Source: Georgenia sp. M64 (lineage in GTDB: Bacteria; Actinomycetota; Actinomycetes; Actinomycetales; Actinomycetaceae). From it: a DNA stretch of 64,000 bases. Below, piece by piece: positions 41,030 to 50,032 of this stretch. Made by a program: the position numbers and the translations under genes. Under the pieces are notes generated by a model, which was given only the letters and a program-made list of their open reading frames with translations, was not told the origin of the DNA and ran no database searches. Every line of letters starts with the position of its first letter. The stretch's first letter is position 1. The DNA is taken from assembly GCF_038049925.1 (NCBI RefSeq), contig NZ_CP145809.1, positions 1,736,001-1,800,000 on the forward strand. The letters run 5' to 3'.

Positions 41030-41803
41030 ATGGAAGGCCGGTTGAACAAGGCGGACGGCAGCCAGATCAGATCTCTGCGTCGAGCGAATGCAGGAGCAGC
41101 GGTACTGCATGCGGTCCAGGCCGTCGCCGTACTCGTGCTCGCCACGGAGTTCGCCCTTCCGGTGACCGCGAGCTACATGGCCGGTCCGCCGGGTACGCCG
41201 CCCTCGGAGCCCGTGGTTCTCCTTGACATCGCCACCGGCGCGGCGGTCGCTGGGTTCCTGGCCCTGTCCGCGCTGGCGCACCTCCTCGTGTCCACGGTGT
41301 GGTGGCGCCGGTACGTCGCTGACCTGCGCCGCCAGCGCAACCCGGCGCGGTGGGTGGAGTACTCGCTCTCGTCGTCGCTGATGATCGTCCTGATCGCCCA
41401 GCTGGTCGGCATCTCGGACGTGGCCGCCCTGCTGGCCCTGTTCGGCGTGAACACGGCCATGATCCTGTTCGGCTGGCTGCAGGAGCGCTACGAGCGCCCC
41501 GGCGGCGGCTGGCTGCCGTTCGTCTTCGGGTGCGTGGCCGGTGTGGTCCCGTGGGTGGCGATCACCGTCTACCTGCTGTCGCCCGGCTCGACGTCGTCGG
41601 CCTCACCTCCTGGCTTCGTCTACGGCATCTTCGTGTCCCTGTTCGTCTTCTTCAACGCCTTCGCCCTCAACCAGTGGCTCCAGTACCGCGCCAAGGGGCG
41701 GTGGCAGGACTACCTGTTCGGTGAGAAGGCCTACATCGTGCTCAGCCTGACCGCGAAGTCGGCCCTGGCGTGGCAGGTCTTCGGCGGCACGCTGGCTGCG
41801 TGA
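41030..41803 (+). CDS. heliorhodopsin
   Basis: 257-residue seven-helix retinal protein of the heliorhodopsin family, inserted with its N-terminus inside. Key residues are in place: Schiff-base Lys243 in IVLSLTAKSALAWQVFG (helix 7), counterion Glu110 in RWVEYSLSSSLMIVLIAQ (helix 3), and His27 and His84 of the cytoplasmic polar cluster (VLHAVQ; ALAHLLVST). The basic N-terminus NKADGSQIRSLRRANA precedes helix 1. Function in cells is unsettled; members are slow-cycling sensors rather than pumps. No carotenoid cleavage (blh) gene is in the window. The start is chosen by length; the ribosome site is poor. Confidence 0.88.
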   Translation: MEGRLNKADGSQIRSLRRANAGAAVLHAVQAVAVLVLATEFALPVTASYMAGPPGTPPSEPVVLLDIATGAAVAGFLALSALAHLLVSTVWWRRYVADLRRQRNPARWVEYSLSSSLMIVLIAQLVGISDVAALLALFGVNTAMILFGWLQERYERPGGGWLPFVFGCVAGVVPWVAITVYLLSPGSTSSASPPGFVYGIFVSLFVFFNAFALNQWLQYRAKGRWQDYLFGEKAYIVLSLTAKSALAWQVFGGTLAA

Positions 41804-41975
41804 CCGTCGCGTCGACGAAGCACGGCGTGGTCGACCGGGTGGCGGGAAGGGCGGCCCGGCGGGGAGACGCGGCCCAGTAGTGTGGAAGGCGGTCGCGGCG
41901 CCTCGAAGGAGGCGGGACGCGGCACGTCCGTGCACGGGGCGGTCGGCTCACTGCCGACCGGGGAAGGAGCGGATC

Positions 41976-42752
41976 GTGGAGACCTGGGCCACCCAGGAGG
42001 AGCTCGGCCGGCGTCTCGGGGTCGACACCCAGGCTGCCGGAGAGCTTCTCGTGACTGCTGGACTGAAAATGGGCCGGGAGGCCACCCCCGACGCGCTGGC
42101 GCGCGGTCTCGCGGCGCCGGACGTCTCGCCGCTCGGCCGACCGTTCGTCCGTTGGCAGGCGGCGGAAGTCCTCCCGCTCCTCGAGCCACTGGCGCGGCGC
42201 CTCGAGGCGGCGCCGACCGTCCCGGCCGCCCGCCGGTCCAGCACGCCTGCCAAGCGTCGCCCCGCTGCCACCCGTGCGCCGGCCACCCGGCCGCCTGCTA
42301 CCGCGCCGGTAGCCGGCACGACCTTCGACGCAGTGATCGCGGTGCACGCCGTCGCCGACCCGGACCCGGGCCCGACCGGCTGGGCCTACATGAACCAGCG
42401 CACCAGGGTGACCACGACGGGTGCGATGCCGTACGCGACCGGGAAGGAAGGCGAGCTGCGCGCCGTCCTGCACCTGCTGGACCACGCACCCTCAGAGGCC
42501 CATCTCCTCATCAGGACCGACTCCGAGCACCTCGTGAAGGTCGCGACGGTGTGGGGCCCCACCTGGCAGCGCAACGGGTGGAAGCAGCGCGACGGGCAGC
42601 GCCCGGAGAACCTCGACCTCGTCGAGCCGCTCCTGACCACCATCGCGAAGAGGGCCGGCCGCGCCAGGTTCGGGCTGGCCGACAGCGGAGACGAGTTCAT
42701 CGTGGCCGCGAGCCGAAGTGCGCTTGAGGCCGCGCACGAAGAGAGCTCCTGA
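41976..42752 (+). CDS. RNase H-like protein with N-terminal extension
   Basis: 258 residues. An N-terminal ~90-residue part with a possible winged-helix (ATQEELGRRLGVDTQAAGEL) is joined by a Pro/Ala/Arg linker to an RNase HI-like domain. Recognisable blocks are GELRAVLHLLDHAP (metal-ligand Glu), LLIRTDSEHLVKVATVWG (Asp70-type), and WQRNGWKQRDGQRPENLDLV (substrate loop). The first catalytic Asp of the TDG motif appears replaced by His (IAVHAV). The last Asp may be in DSGDEF. Nuclease activity is doubtful. GTG start behind GGGGAAGGAG. It lies 172 bp after the heliorhodopsin gene, same strand. Confidence 0.7.
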   Translation: METWATQEELGRRLGVDTQAAGELLVTAGLKMGREATPDALARGLAAPDVSPLGRPFVRWQAAEVLPLLEPLARRLEAAPTVPAARRSSTPAKRRPAATRAPATRPPATAPVAGTTFDAVIAVHAVADPDPGPTGWAYMNQRTRVTTTGAMPYATGKEGELRAVLHLLDHAPSEAHLLIRTDSEHLVKVATVWGPTWQRNGWKQRDGQRPENLDLVEPLLTTIAKRAGRARFGLADSGDEFIVAASRSALEAAHEESS

Positions 42753-42856
42753 CCGAGTCGCCGGCCGGCGGGGCATCCGAGGCGGTCGAGATCGCCCCGG
42801 CACGACGACCTCAATGACGGGTCCCCGGCAGCCGTGGCGCCCTGGCCGAGCAGTTC

Positions 42857-44290
42857 CTAGGGGTGCGTCGTCATGCCCAGAGCGGCACGGGCCAGGGCGG
42901 CGGCCACGGGGCTCATGCGGCGATGCTCACGCCGCACCGCCGGTTCGGGGGAGAGGTCCAGGAGCACGCCGTAGACGTTGCGGTCGTACGTGCGCACGGC
43001 GTGCTCGTCCACCACGGTGCCGTCGGAGTAGCGGTAGCCCAGGTCGGTCAGGGTTGCGGCGACCTGGCTCAGCGGCAGCACCTTGTCCTCGCCGACCGCT
43101 GCGTACGCCAGCACGAGCAGGTCGGCGTCGCGCTCGAACTCCCGACCCTCGCGCGGCCTCAGTCGCCCGGCGAGGTGCTCGAACAGCGCTCGCGGGTCCA
43201 CGTGGGCCGCGGCACCGGCCCTGGTGAGCACGAGCCGGCCCCTGTGCTTGCGCAGCAGGCCCAGGTGGCGAATGAGCGACTCGCGGAAGGCGGCCACCGG
43301 CCAGGTCAGGTCCTCACGGTTGGCCTTGCCGATCCACCCCGCCATCCCCGGGACCAGGGGTGCGAGCGCCTCGACATCGGCCGGCTTGAGGTAGCCGGCC
43401 GCCGTGAGCGGGATCCCGTCGGAGGCGGCGCGGTCGAGCACCCACAGGTGCGGGCGCAGGACGGCGGCGATCTCCGCGGTGGAGGGCCCGGGCGCCGCTG
43501 GATCGAGGGAGGCCAGGCGGTGGGCCAGGTCGTCGGTGCCTGGCCCGGCGACGAGCTCGAGCACCGGGAGCAGCTCGAGCAGCCGCCGCGGCAGTCCGCG
43601 CTGCCGGAGGACGTAGTACGGCCGGGTGAGGCGGGCGTTGACATCGGCAGGGTCGAAGTAGGCCGGGTCGTCCAGCACCTCAGCAAGGGACTCCGCGTCC
43701 CGGATCGAGCCCGAGTCCTCCGGCGGTGCGCCCCGGTGACCGCCGACGCACGCGGCCGGGGGAGCGGTGGTGCGCGGGTGGCACACCTCCTCCAGGCGCA
43801 GCGTCAGGTCCCAGCTGTCGCCGTAGTCGTAGACGTACCGCAGCACGTCGCCCGGCTCGCCCATGGTCTCGTCGAGGCGGACCAGCTCCTCCGGCGTGCC
43901 GCCGTCCTCGTTCTCGGGGTCGTCCACGTCGTACGGGCACAGGAACGCCTCGCCCCGCGGGTCCCAGACGTCGTCGGCGCCGAGCACGAACCGGTGCAGG
44001 TGGGAGTCGGTCCAGGAGAAGGCGTCCTGCAGGACCTGGTGGACGACGTCGAGCGTGAGATCCGAGCGCACGTCGAGACGCCGCCAGATCGGCGGTGCCG
44101 CGTCGTTGAGGTCCACCCGGAGCCGGAACACGGCCGGTTCGGGCCGGGCCGGGCGCCGGCGCGATTCCACCGGCTCAGCGGCGGCCTGGCCGGCCTGGGT
44201 GAGGACCTGCCCGGTCAGCGCCCGCAGGTCCTCCAGGCCCATGCCGTCGATCATCGCCTGGAACCGGCGGAGCACCTCGTCCTCGCTCAC
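42857..44290 (-). CDS. pRiA4b ORF-3-like protein
   Basis: 477 residues. Residues about 45-230 form the plasmid pRiA4b ORF-3 domain: VFRLRVDLNDAAPPIWRRLD, LHRFVLGADDVWDPRGE, YVYDYGDSWDLTLRLEEV, then a His/Cys-containing PRTTAPPAACVGGHRGAPPED segment broken by an insertion. The C-terminal half is mostly helical with no known domain. GTG start about seven bases after TACGGT on the minus strand, leaderless. The domain is widespread in mobile and chromosomal contexts; its role is unknown. Confidence 0.83.
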   Translation of the reverse strand: MSEDEVLRRFQAMIDGMGLEDLRALTGQVLTQAGQAAAEPVESRRRPARPEPAVFRLRVDLNDAAPPIWRRLDVRSDLTLDVVHQVLQDAFSWTDSHLHRFVLGADDVWDPRGEAFLCPYDVDDPENEDGGTPEELVRLDETMGEPGDVLRYVYDYGDSWDLTLRLEEVCHPRTTAPPAACVGGHRGAPPEDSGSIRDAESLAEVLDDPAYFDPADVNARLTRPYYVLRQRGLPRRLLELLPVLELVAGPGTDDLAHRLASLDPAAPGPSTAEIAAVLRPHLWVLDRAASDGIPLTAAGYLKPADVEALAPLVPGMAGWIGKANREDLTWPVAAFRESLIRHLGLLRKHRGRLVLTRAGAAAHVDPRALFEHLAGRLRPREGREFERDADLLVLAYAAVGEDKVLPLSQVAATLTDLGYRYSDGTVVDEHAVRTYDRNVYGVLLDLSPEPAVRREHRRMSPVAAALARAALGMTTHP

Positions 44291-44469
44291 GGGCGCCACC
44301 GTACCTGCCTCCAGGGCCGAGCTTCCGCGTGTGCCAACAGCCCGTCGGACGGAGCGGCACGGAGTACGGTCGAAAGACACAGCAGGGACGGACGCCGAGC
44401 TGCGCGGGTCCTCGTCACGACGCGGCCCGTCACGGCGACGGCGTACCCACGACGGCGAAGGGACTCCAC

Positions 44470-45546
44470 ATGCGCGCTGCCCGCTACCACGGCCGAGGGG
44501 ACATCCGGATCGAGGAGCTGCCGGAGCCGGAGGTGAGGCCCGGCGAGGTCGGCATCGACGTCGCGTGGTGCGGCATCTGCGGGTCCGACCTCCACGAGTA
44601 CCTGGAGGGCCCGATCTTCGTGCCGGCGCCAGGCCACCCGCACCCGCTCTCGGGCGAGTCGGCACCGATCACGCTGGGTCACGAGTTCTCCGGGGTGGTC
44701 TACGCCCTGGGCGAGGGCGTGGACGACATCGAGGTGGGCCAGCACGTCGTCGTCGAGCCGTACATCATCCGCGACGACGTCGACACCGGTCCGCAGAGCA
44801 AGGACTACCACGTCTCGCCGGACATGGGCTTCATCGGCCTGTCCGGCAACGGTGGCGGCCTGGGCGAGAAGGTCTCCGTCAAGCGCAGGTGGGTCCACCC
44901 GATCGACAACGACGTGCCGCTGGACGAGGCGGCGCTGCTGGAGCCGCTGTCCGTGGGCTACCACGCGGTGGACCGGTCCGGTGCGAAGGCCGGGGACTTC
45001 GTGCTGGTCGGTGGCGCCGGCCCGATCGGCCTGCTCACGGCCGCGGTGCTCAAGGCGAAGGGCGCCACCGTGGCGGTGACCGAGCTCAGCGAGCTGCGCC
45101 GGCAGCGTGCCCTCGACACGGGCGTCGCCGACCACGCGTTCGACCCCACGCAGGTCGACGTCGTCGAGGAGGTCAAGCGGCTGACCGGCGGACAAGGGGC
45201 CGACATCGCGATCGAGGCCACGAGCGCCCAGCCGGTGCTCGACACGCTCATGAACGCGCTACGGCCCACTGGTGTCCTGCAGGTGGTGTCCATCTGGAGC
45301 AAGCCGGCGTCCGTCGACCTCTTCCAGCTGGTCATGAAGGAGATCGACGTGCGCGGCTCCATCGCCTACGTCAACAACCACCCCGACACCATCGCGCTCG
45401 TGGAGTCCGGCACGATCGACCTCAAGCCGTTCATCACCGGCAAGATCGGTCTCGACGACATCGTCGACAAGGGTTTCGAGACGCTCATCCATCACAACGA
45501 GACCGCCGTGAAGATCCTCGTCTCCCCGTCGGGGAAGGGGCTCTGA
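44470..45546 (+). CDS. (R,R)-2,3-butanediol dehydrogenase-like MDR enzyme
   Basis: 358-residue zinc dehydrogenase. It has catalytic zinc CGICGSDLHEYLEGP and GHEFSGVVYALGEG and Rossmann site VLVGGAGPIGLLTAAVLKAKGA. FVPAPGHPHPLSGESAPIT and the stretch SVKRRWVHPIDNDVPLDEAALLEPLSVGYHAV are characteristic of butanediol/acetoin dehydrogenases. The structural-zinc lobe is replaced by a Gly-rich loop (GLSGNGGGLGEK). It would interconvert acetoin and butanediol with NAD. No acetolactate decarboxylase is in the window. ATG behind GAAGGGACTC. Confidence 0.87.
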   Translation: MRAARYHGRGDIRIEELPEPEVRPGEVGIDVAWCGICGSDLHEYLEGPIFVPAPGHPHPLSGESAPITLGHEFSGVVYALGEGVDDIEVGQHVVVEPYIIRDDVDTGPQSKDYHVSPDMGFIGLSGNGGGLGEKVSVKRRWVHPIDNDVPLDEAALLEPLSVGYHAVDRSGAKAGDFVLVGGAGPIGLLTAAVLKAKGATVAVTELSELRRQRALDTGVADHAFDPTQVDVVEEVKRLTGGQGADIAIEATSAQPVLDTLMNALRPTGVLQVVSIWSKPASVDLFQLVMKEIDVRGSIAYVNNHPDTIALVESGTIDLKPFITGKIGLDDIVDKGFETLIHHNETAVKILVSPSGKGL

Positions 45547-45627
45547 GGCGGCGCGGTCGGCCTACGTCGGGGGCCGGAGGGGATCGTCGTCTCCTTGGCC
45601 GAGTGCATCGGTTGAGCGTCGACGGGC

Positions 45628-46254
45628 TCAGGCCGTGCGCGTGAACGTGAGGTGGGTGACGCCGGAGGGGGAGGAGACCGCCTCGATGGCGTAGGAGTCC
45701 TCAAGGGCCTCCAGGCCGTCCCAGAGGCGGACACCGCGGCCGAGGACGATCGGTACCTGGACGAGGTGCATGTGGTCGATGAGCCCGGCGGCGAGGCAGT
45801 CGCGGACGACGGTGGGCCCGCCGCCGATCCGGACGTCCTGGCCGTCGGCTGCCTGACGGGCGGTCTCGAGTGCCTCGGCCGGGGAGGTGTCGATGAAGTG
45901 GAACGTGGTGCCGCCCTCCATGGCGACCGGCGGGCGCGTGCGGTGGGTGAGCACGAAGGTCGGCGTGTGGAACGGCGGGTTCGGGCCCCACCAACCCGTC
46001 CAGTCCGGGTCGTCCTGCCAGCCGGGCGGACCGAACTTGTGGGCGCCCATGATCTCGGACCCGATGCCGGGGCCGTGGCGCTGGGCGAAGGCGTCGTCGA
46101 CCCCTGCGGTTCCACCCTCGTGCCAGAAGCGGGTTGCCAGCATCCACTCGTGCAGTCGCTCGCCGGCGTGGCCGAACGGTGCCTCGGCGGACTGCGGCTC
46201 ACCGGTGGCGAAGCCGTCGAGGGAGATGGACATGTTGTGGACCCTGACTGCCAT
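45628..46254 (-). CDS. dihydrofolate-reductase-like RibD C-terminal family protein
   Basis: 208 residues of the RibD_C/DHFR-like family found as single genes in actinobacteria: VRVHNMSISLDGFATGEPQ, FVLTHRTRPP, GQDVRIGGGPTVVRDCLAAG, and LIDHMHLVQVPIVLGRGVRLW. The layout is NADPH-binding reductase; the substrate is unknown and it is not a true folate DHFR. ATG behind CGAAGGAGCG. It lies convergent to the butanediol dehydrogenase gene. Confidence 0.86.
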   Translation of the reverse strand: MAVRVHNMSISLDGFATGEPQSAEAPFGHAGERLHEWMLATRFWHEGGTAGVDDAFAQRHGPGIGSEIMGAHKFGPPGWQDDPDWTGWWGPNPPFHTPTFVLTHRTRPPVAMEGGTTFHFIDTSPAEALETARQAADGQDVRIGGGPTVVRDCLAAGLIDHMHLVQVPIVLGRGVRLWDGLEALEDSYAIEAVSSPSGVTHLTFTRTA

Positions 46255-46365
46255 CGCGCGCTCCTTCGTCGGTGCCTGCCGGCCTCCTGGTCGCACCCCA
46301 AGGTAGCGGGGGCGTCAGACACCGCCCGGCGCTGCGACCACGACGCGAGGTCTACCGTTGCGACC

Positions 46366-46560
46366 ATGTCGAGCCGTCCGAAGTTCCAGACCACCCGATC
46401 CGACGACCAGTCGCACACCTATGACGGCCCGCTGAAGTTCAGGGCCTCCTGTGAGCGGTGCTCCCAGCCGCGCAACAGGCACTGCGGGTCCTGCAAGGGC
46501 TGCCCCGGTTACCACGCGGCGGCCTGCCGGTACGACTCCGCGCAGCCGACCGAGCGCTGA
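46366..46560 (+). CDS. 64-residue cysteine-rich protein
   Basis: Small cytoplasmic protein with six cysteines clustered in SCERCSQPRNRHCGSCKGC and CRYDS: C-x2-C-x7-C-x2-C-x2-C-x7-C. The first two CxxC pairs look like a zinc-knuckle or ribbon. The preceding TTRSDDQSHTYDGPLKF is hydrophilic. The ATG is preceded by a TACCGT-like -10 within seven to eight bases, as for leaderless genes. No family was recognised. It ends two bases before the stop of the next gene on the other strand. Confidence 0.55.
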   Translation: MSSRPKFQTTRSDDQSHTYDGPLKFRASCERCSQPRNRHCGSCKGCPGYHAAACRYDSAQPTER

Positions 46561-46561
46561 C

Positions 46562-46759
46562 TCAGGCGACGCGGACGTACTCCGCGTCCCGGGCCAGCAG
46601 CGCCAGGGCGTCGCGGTCGTCCGCGTCGTGGAGCTCGCCGTCGCACGTCCTCAGCACGCAGGAGCGGCCGCGGCTCACCCCTCGGAACGTGAGCAGCAGG
46701 AACTGGTCGAGCGGGACGCCCAGGGTGTGGGCGGCGAGGACGGTGATGCTCGGGTCCAT
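46562..46759 (-). CDS. 65-residue hypothetical protein
   Basis: Small acidic protein, MDPSITVLAAHTLGVPLDQF … LRTCDGELHDADDRDALALLA, with a ribosome site GGGAGATGG ahead. No domain is recognised. It is convergent with the Cys-rich gene at 46366-46560, separated by a single base. Composition and ribosome site support a real gene, but the case is modest. Confidence 0.45.
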   Translation of the reverse strand: MDPSITVLAAHTLGVPLDQFLLLTFRGVSRGRSCVLRTCDGELHDADDRDALALLARDAEYVRVA

Positions 46760-46998
46760 CGTGATCCATCTCCCGGCCCGGCGGGGTCGCCGCAGAGCCC
46801 GTTCATCTCGGTGGCCGACGGGTCGCGCCGACCACCTCCATCGTCCCGCGCGGCGAGGGCAGGCGCAGCGGACCTTGGTGCCGGGCGTCGTGCAGGCCGA
46901 CATCCGGGTCCCCACCCGCAGGCCAGGGCGACACCGAGCTCGGCGGCGGCGTCGGTGACGCTGAGCCGTCCCCGGTCCCGCACGGGGCTGGGTCGAGG

Positions 46999-47466
46999 TC
47001 AGCCGTCCAGCGGAAGGCGCAGGATGACCTCGCCGTCGGGGTCGAGGTCTCCTCTCGGGACGAACCCGAGCCGGGCGTAGAAGCCGGCCGGGCCGCCCTC
47101 GCCCGGGACGTGGCTGGTGAGCACCTCGGTGCCGCCGTGGGCGCGCACGAGCTCGACGACCTGCCGCACGACCTCGCGGCCGTAGCCCGAGCGCTGGTGC
47201 CGGTGGTCGATGAGCAGCTTCCACAGGAACCAGGGTCCGTTGACCTCGGGCGGTCGAGGCTCGACGTCCCAGCTCAGCATGACGAACCCGACGGGGTGCT
47301 CGTCGGCGTAGACGGCCCGGAACCAGGGGTTGCCCTCCGGGTGGGCGGCGGCCTCCGCCAGTGAGTCCCGCACGGTGGTGACGAACCGCTCCTGGTCGCG
47401 CGTGATCTCCACCGCGAGGACGGACTCGTGGTTGTCCTCGGTGATCTCCCGCAGGGTGATCGTCAC
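46999..47466 (-). CDS. GNAT-family N-acetyltransferase
   Basis: 155 residues: ITLREITEDNHESVLAVEIT, VGFVMLSWDVEP, and acetyl-CoA-binding motif A LWKLLIDHRHQRSGYGREVV (R-x-x-G-x-G/A), then GFYARLGFVPRG. It is a spermidine-acetyltransferase-like GNAT (SpeG/Bltd type) by the start and the DxxxxGxGxxL variant. The GTG is about nine bases past a TACCGT-like -10, so probably leaderless. Substrate unknown. Confidence 0.85.
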   Translation of the reverse strand: MTITLREITEDNHESVLAVEITRDQERFVTTVRDSLAEAAAHPEGNPWFRAVYADEHPVGFVMLSWDVEPRPPEVNGPWFLWKLLIDHRHQRSGYGREVVRQVVELVRAHGGTEVLTSHVPGEGGPAGFYARLGFVPRGDLDPDGEVILRLPLDG

Positions 47467-48134
47467 GCCCGTCACGGTAGCCGAGCGGGTCGCCAGGTGA
47501 TCGACCTCCTGTCCACCGACCAGGAGGACGTCGTGAGGTTCTGCCGGGCCACGGGCGATGATGAGGATCCCCGCGCCGCACGCTCGCGGTCGCCGCCTGA
47601 CCGGCGCGGCAGCGTCCGGGACCTGTGTTGTCCGGCTGTTGGTGGTGCGGACATCTCGTCCGTTCTCGCGGTCTCGGTGTTCGGTCCGCTCCCTCGTGAT
47701 CGGTGGGCCAACAGCGGTGCATCGACCGGACGCAGGAGCCGCTTCGTCGAGCGCTACGTCGGCGTTCCCGACAGCGCGGCGGTGCCGTGCGGTGCACGTG
47801 CCGGTGCCGGCGCGGGGTACACGTGTCGGCGCGGACGGTCGACGCAGGCTCCGGTCTGCCGGTGAGTGGCGCAGGACGGGGCAGGTGTCCGGTCCGAGCC
47901 TGTTCGCGCAGATGCTGCGTGTGGGTCCCACGCCGGCTCACACCGGGTGGCGGCACGCGCGCCGCGGCCCCGCCGGGTGATCGCAGGACCCCGTCATCGC
48001 CCGGCGGACCGTCACGGTTCGCGCGGGGACGTGCCGTGCCACCAGGCGAGAAGGCGTCGCCCGGAGGGACGGCGAGCGTCTAGCCTGCGCCACGACGCCC
48101 CCGCCGCCAGGCCCGCCCGCCGGAAGGACCCACC
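47467..48134. other. gene-free stretch before the ABC importer
   Basis: About 670 GC-rich bases with no recognisable protein or RNA gene. The last ~60 bases contain GTCTAGCCTGC, a possible -10 (TAGCCT), and the ribosome site GGAAGGACC of the next gene. No T-box or tryptophan-responsive leader was recognised. Confidence 0.5.
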
Positions 48135-49130
48135 ATGAAGCGCCCCGCGCGCCTGCTCAGCTCCCTCACCGCCGCCGGACTCCTCCTCGCCGGGTGCGGC
48201 TCCGCCGACGGCGACGCCGAGCCCGCCGCGGACGGTACCGCCGTGGCCGGTGAGGCGGTCGAGATCGGCATCACCCAGATCGTCTCCCACCCGTCCCTCG
48301 ACGCCGCGCGGGAGGGCTTCAAGCGCGCGCTCGAGGAGAACGGGGTCGAGGCCACGTACGACGAGCAGAACGCCCAGGGTGACCAGTCCACCGCCACGTC
48401 CATCGCCAACACGTTCGCCACGGACGGCAAGGACCTCGTCCTGGCGATCGCCACCCCCACGGCGCAGGCCGCCGCACAGGCGATCACTGACGTCCCGGTG
48501 CTGTTCACCGCCGTCACGGAGCCCGAGGAGGCCGGGCTGGTGGACAGCTGGGAGACGCCGGGGGGGAACCTCACGGGCACCTCGGACCTCAACCCGGTCC
48601 GTGAACAGCTGGAGCTGCTGGTCGAGATCGCGCCCGACGCGGAGACGATCGGCATCGTCTACAGCTCCGGCGAGGTCAACTCCGAGGTGCAGGTCGAGCT
48701 CGCCAAGGAGGCGGCCGACGAGCTCGGCCTGACGATCGAGGAGGCCACCGTGAGCACCTCCGCCGAGGTCCAGCAGGCCGCCCAGTCCCTCGAGGTCGAC
48801 GCGTTCTACATCCCCACGGACAACGCCGTCGTCTCGGCGCTCGAGTCCGTGATCGCCGTCGCCGAGCAGCGCCAGGTGCCCCTCGTCGTCGGCGAGTCCG
48901 ACAGCGTCGAGCGCGGCGGCCTGGCCACCTACGGCATCGACTACGACAAGCTCGGCTACCAGACCGGGCTCATGGCCGTTCAGATCCTCACCGAGGGCGC
49001 CGACCCGGCCGAGATGCCGGTGGAGACGCTCGAGGAGCTCACCCTCGTCGTCAACAGCGGCGCGGCCGAGCGCATGGGCGTGAGCATTCCGCAGGCGGTC
49101 CTCGACCGCGCGGACACGGTCGTCGAGTAG
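48135..49130 (+). CDS. TrpX-like ABC transporter substrate-binding lipoprotein
   Basis: 331 residues, lipoprotein signal ending LLLAGCGSADGD. The mature region has the ABC_sub_bind pattern: EIGITQIVSHPSLDAAREGF, FKRALEENGVEATYDEQNAQ, IATPTAQAAAQAITDVPVLFT, and DAFYIPTDNAVVSALESV. Members bind aromatic amino acids (TrpX, TyrX) or related small ligands. Its stop overlaps the permease GTG by one base. The ligand is not deducible here. Confidence 0.87.
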   Translation: MKRPARLLSSLTAAGLLLAGCGSADGDAEPAADGTAVAGEAVEIGITQIVSHPSLDAAREGFKRALEENGVEATYDEQNAQGDQSTATSIANTFATDGKDLVLAIATPTAQAAAQAITDVPVLFTAVTEPEEAGLVDSWETPGGNLTGTSDLNPVREQLELLVEIAPDAETIGIVYSSGEVNSEVQVELAKEAADELGLTIEEATVSTSAEVQQAAQSLEVDAFYIPTDNAVVSALESVIAVAEQRQVPLVVGESDSVERGGLATYGIDYDKLGYQTGLMAVQILTEGADPAEMPVETLEELTLVVNSGAAERMGVSIPQAVLDRADTVVE

Positions 49131-50032
49131 TGGTCGTCGCCGTCGAGCTGGGCCTCCTCTACGCCGTCATGGCGCTGGGGGTCTATCTCACCTTCCGGAT
49201 CCTCGACTTCCCCGACCTCACGGTCGACGGGTCGTTCACCACGGGCGGTGCGACGGCGGCCATGCTCATCATCTCCGGCACCCCGCCGCTGCTCGCGACG
49301 GCGGCGGCGGGTGTGACCGGACTGGCCGCCGGGGTCATCACCGGCGTCCTGCACACCAAGGGCAGGATCAACGGCCTCCTCGCCGGCATCCTCACCCAGA
49401 TCGGGCTGTACTCGATCAACCTGCGGATCATGGGCGGCAAGGCCAACCTGCCGCTGCTGCGCGAGGAGACGCTGTTCACCCCGCTGCGGGACTCGGCCCT
49501 GCTCGGCACCGCGGTCGCCGTCGGCATCTTCACCGTCGGCGCCCTCCTCCTCAAGCTCGTGCTCGACTGGTTCCTCCACACCGACACCGGTCTGGCCATG
49601 CAGGCCACGGGCGACAACGAGGAGATGATCCGTTCCTTCGGCGTCTCCACGGACTTCATGAAGGTGCTCGGGCTGGCGCTGTCCAACGGGCTCGTGGCGG
49701 TGTGCGGGGCGCTCATCGCGCAGTACCAGGGCTTCGCCGACGTCGGCATGGGGATCGGTCTCATCGTCGCCGGTCTCGCGTCGGTCATCATCGGGCAGGC
49801 GATCGTGGGACAGCGGGTCATCCTGGTGGCCACGCTGGCCGTCGTCGTCGGCTCGGTGCTCTACCGCGTGGTCATCCAGGTGGCCCTCGGCGCGGGCCTG
49901 AACCCCAACGACATGAAGCTCATCTCGGCCGTTCTCGTCGTCCTCGCCCTCGTCCTGCCGCGCTGGTCGGTACTGCGGCGGTTCAAGCCGGCCCGGCGGG
50001 TGCGGGACGTGACCGTAGGGGCGGAGGCCTGA
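49130..50032 (+). CDS. TrpY-like ABC transporter permease
   Basis: 300-residue branched-chain-type permease (BPD_transp_2 superfamily) with eight or nine membrane spans: LLYAVMALGVYLTFRILDFP, DLTVDGSFTTGGATAAMLI, RINGLLAGILTQIGLYSINL, and GLALSNGLVAVCGALIAQYQGFADV. The motif ILDFPDLTVDGSF is typical of permeases paired with ABC_sub_bind proteins. GTG start overlaps the substrate-binding stop; its stop overlaps the ATPase start. Confidence 0.88.
   Translation: MVVAVELGLLYAVMALGVYLTFRILDFPDLTVDGSFTTGGATAAMLIISGTPPLLATAAAGVTGLAAGVITGVLHTKGRINGLLAGILTQIGLYSINLRIMGGKANLPLLREETLFTPLRDSALLGTAVAVGIFTVGALLLKLVLDWFLHTDTGLAMQATGDNEEMIRSFGVSTDFMKVLGLALSNGLVAVCGALIAQYQGFADVGMGIGLIVAGLASVIIGQAIVGQRVILVATLAVVVGSVLYRVVIQVALGAGLNPNDMKLISAVLVVLALVLPRWSVLRRFKPARRVRDVTVGAEA

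Noticed and set aside
42863-44536. 557-codon plus-strand frame opposite the pRiA4b ORF-3-like gene
   Set aside because: Translation is His/Arg/Gly-rich without motifs, and the opposite strand encodes a clear protein domain.
47467-48134. T-box or tryptophan attenuator before the TrpXYZ-like operon
   Set aside because: No T-box sequence or Trp-rich leader peptide is readable in this stretch.
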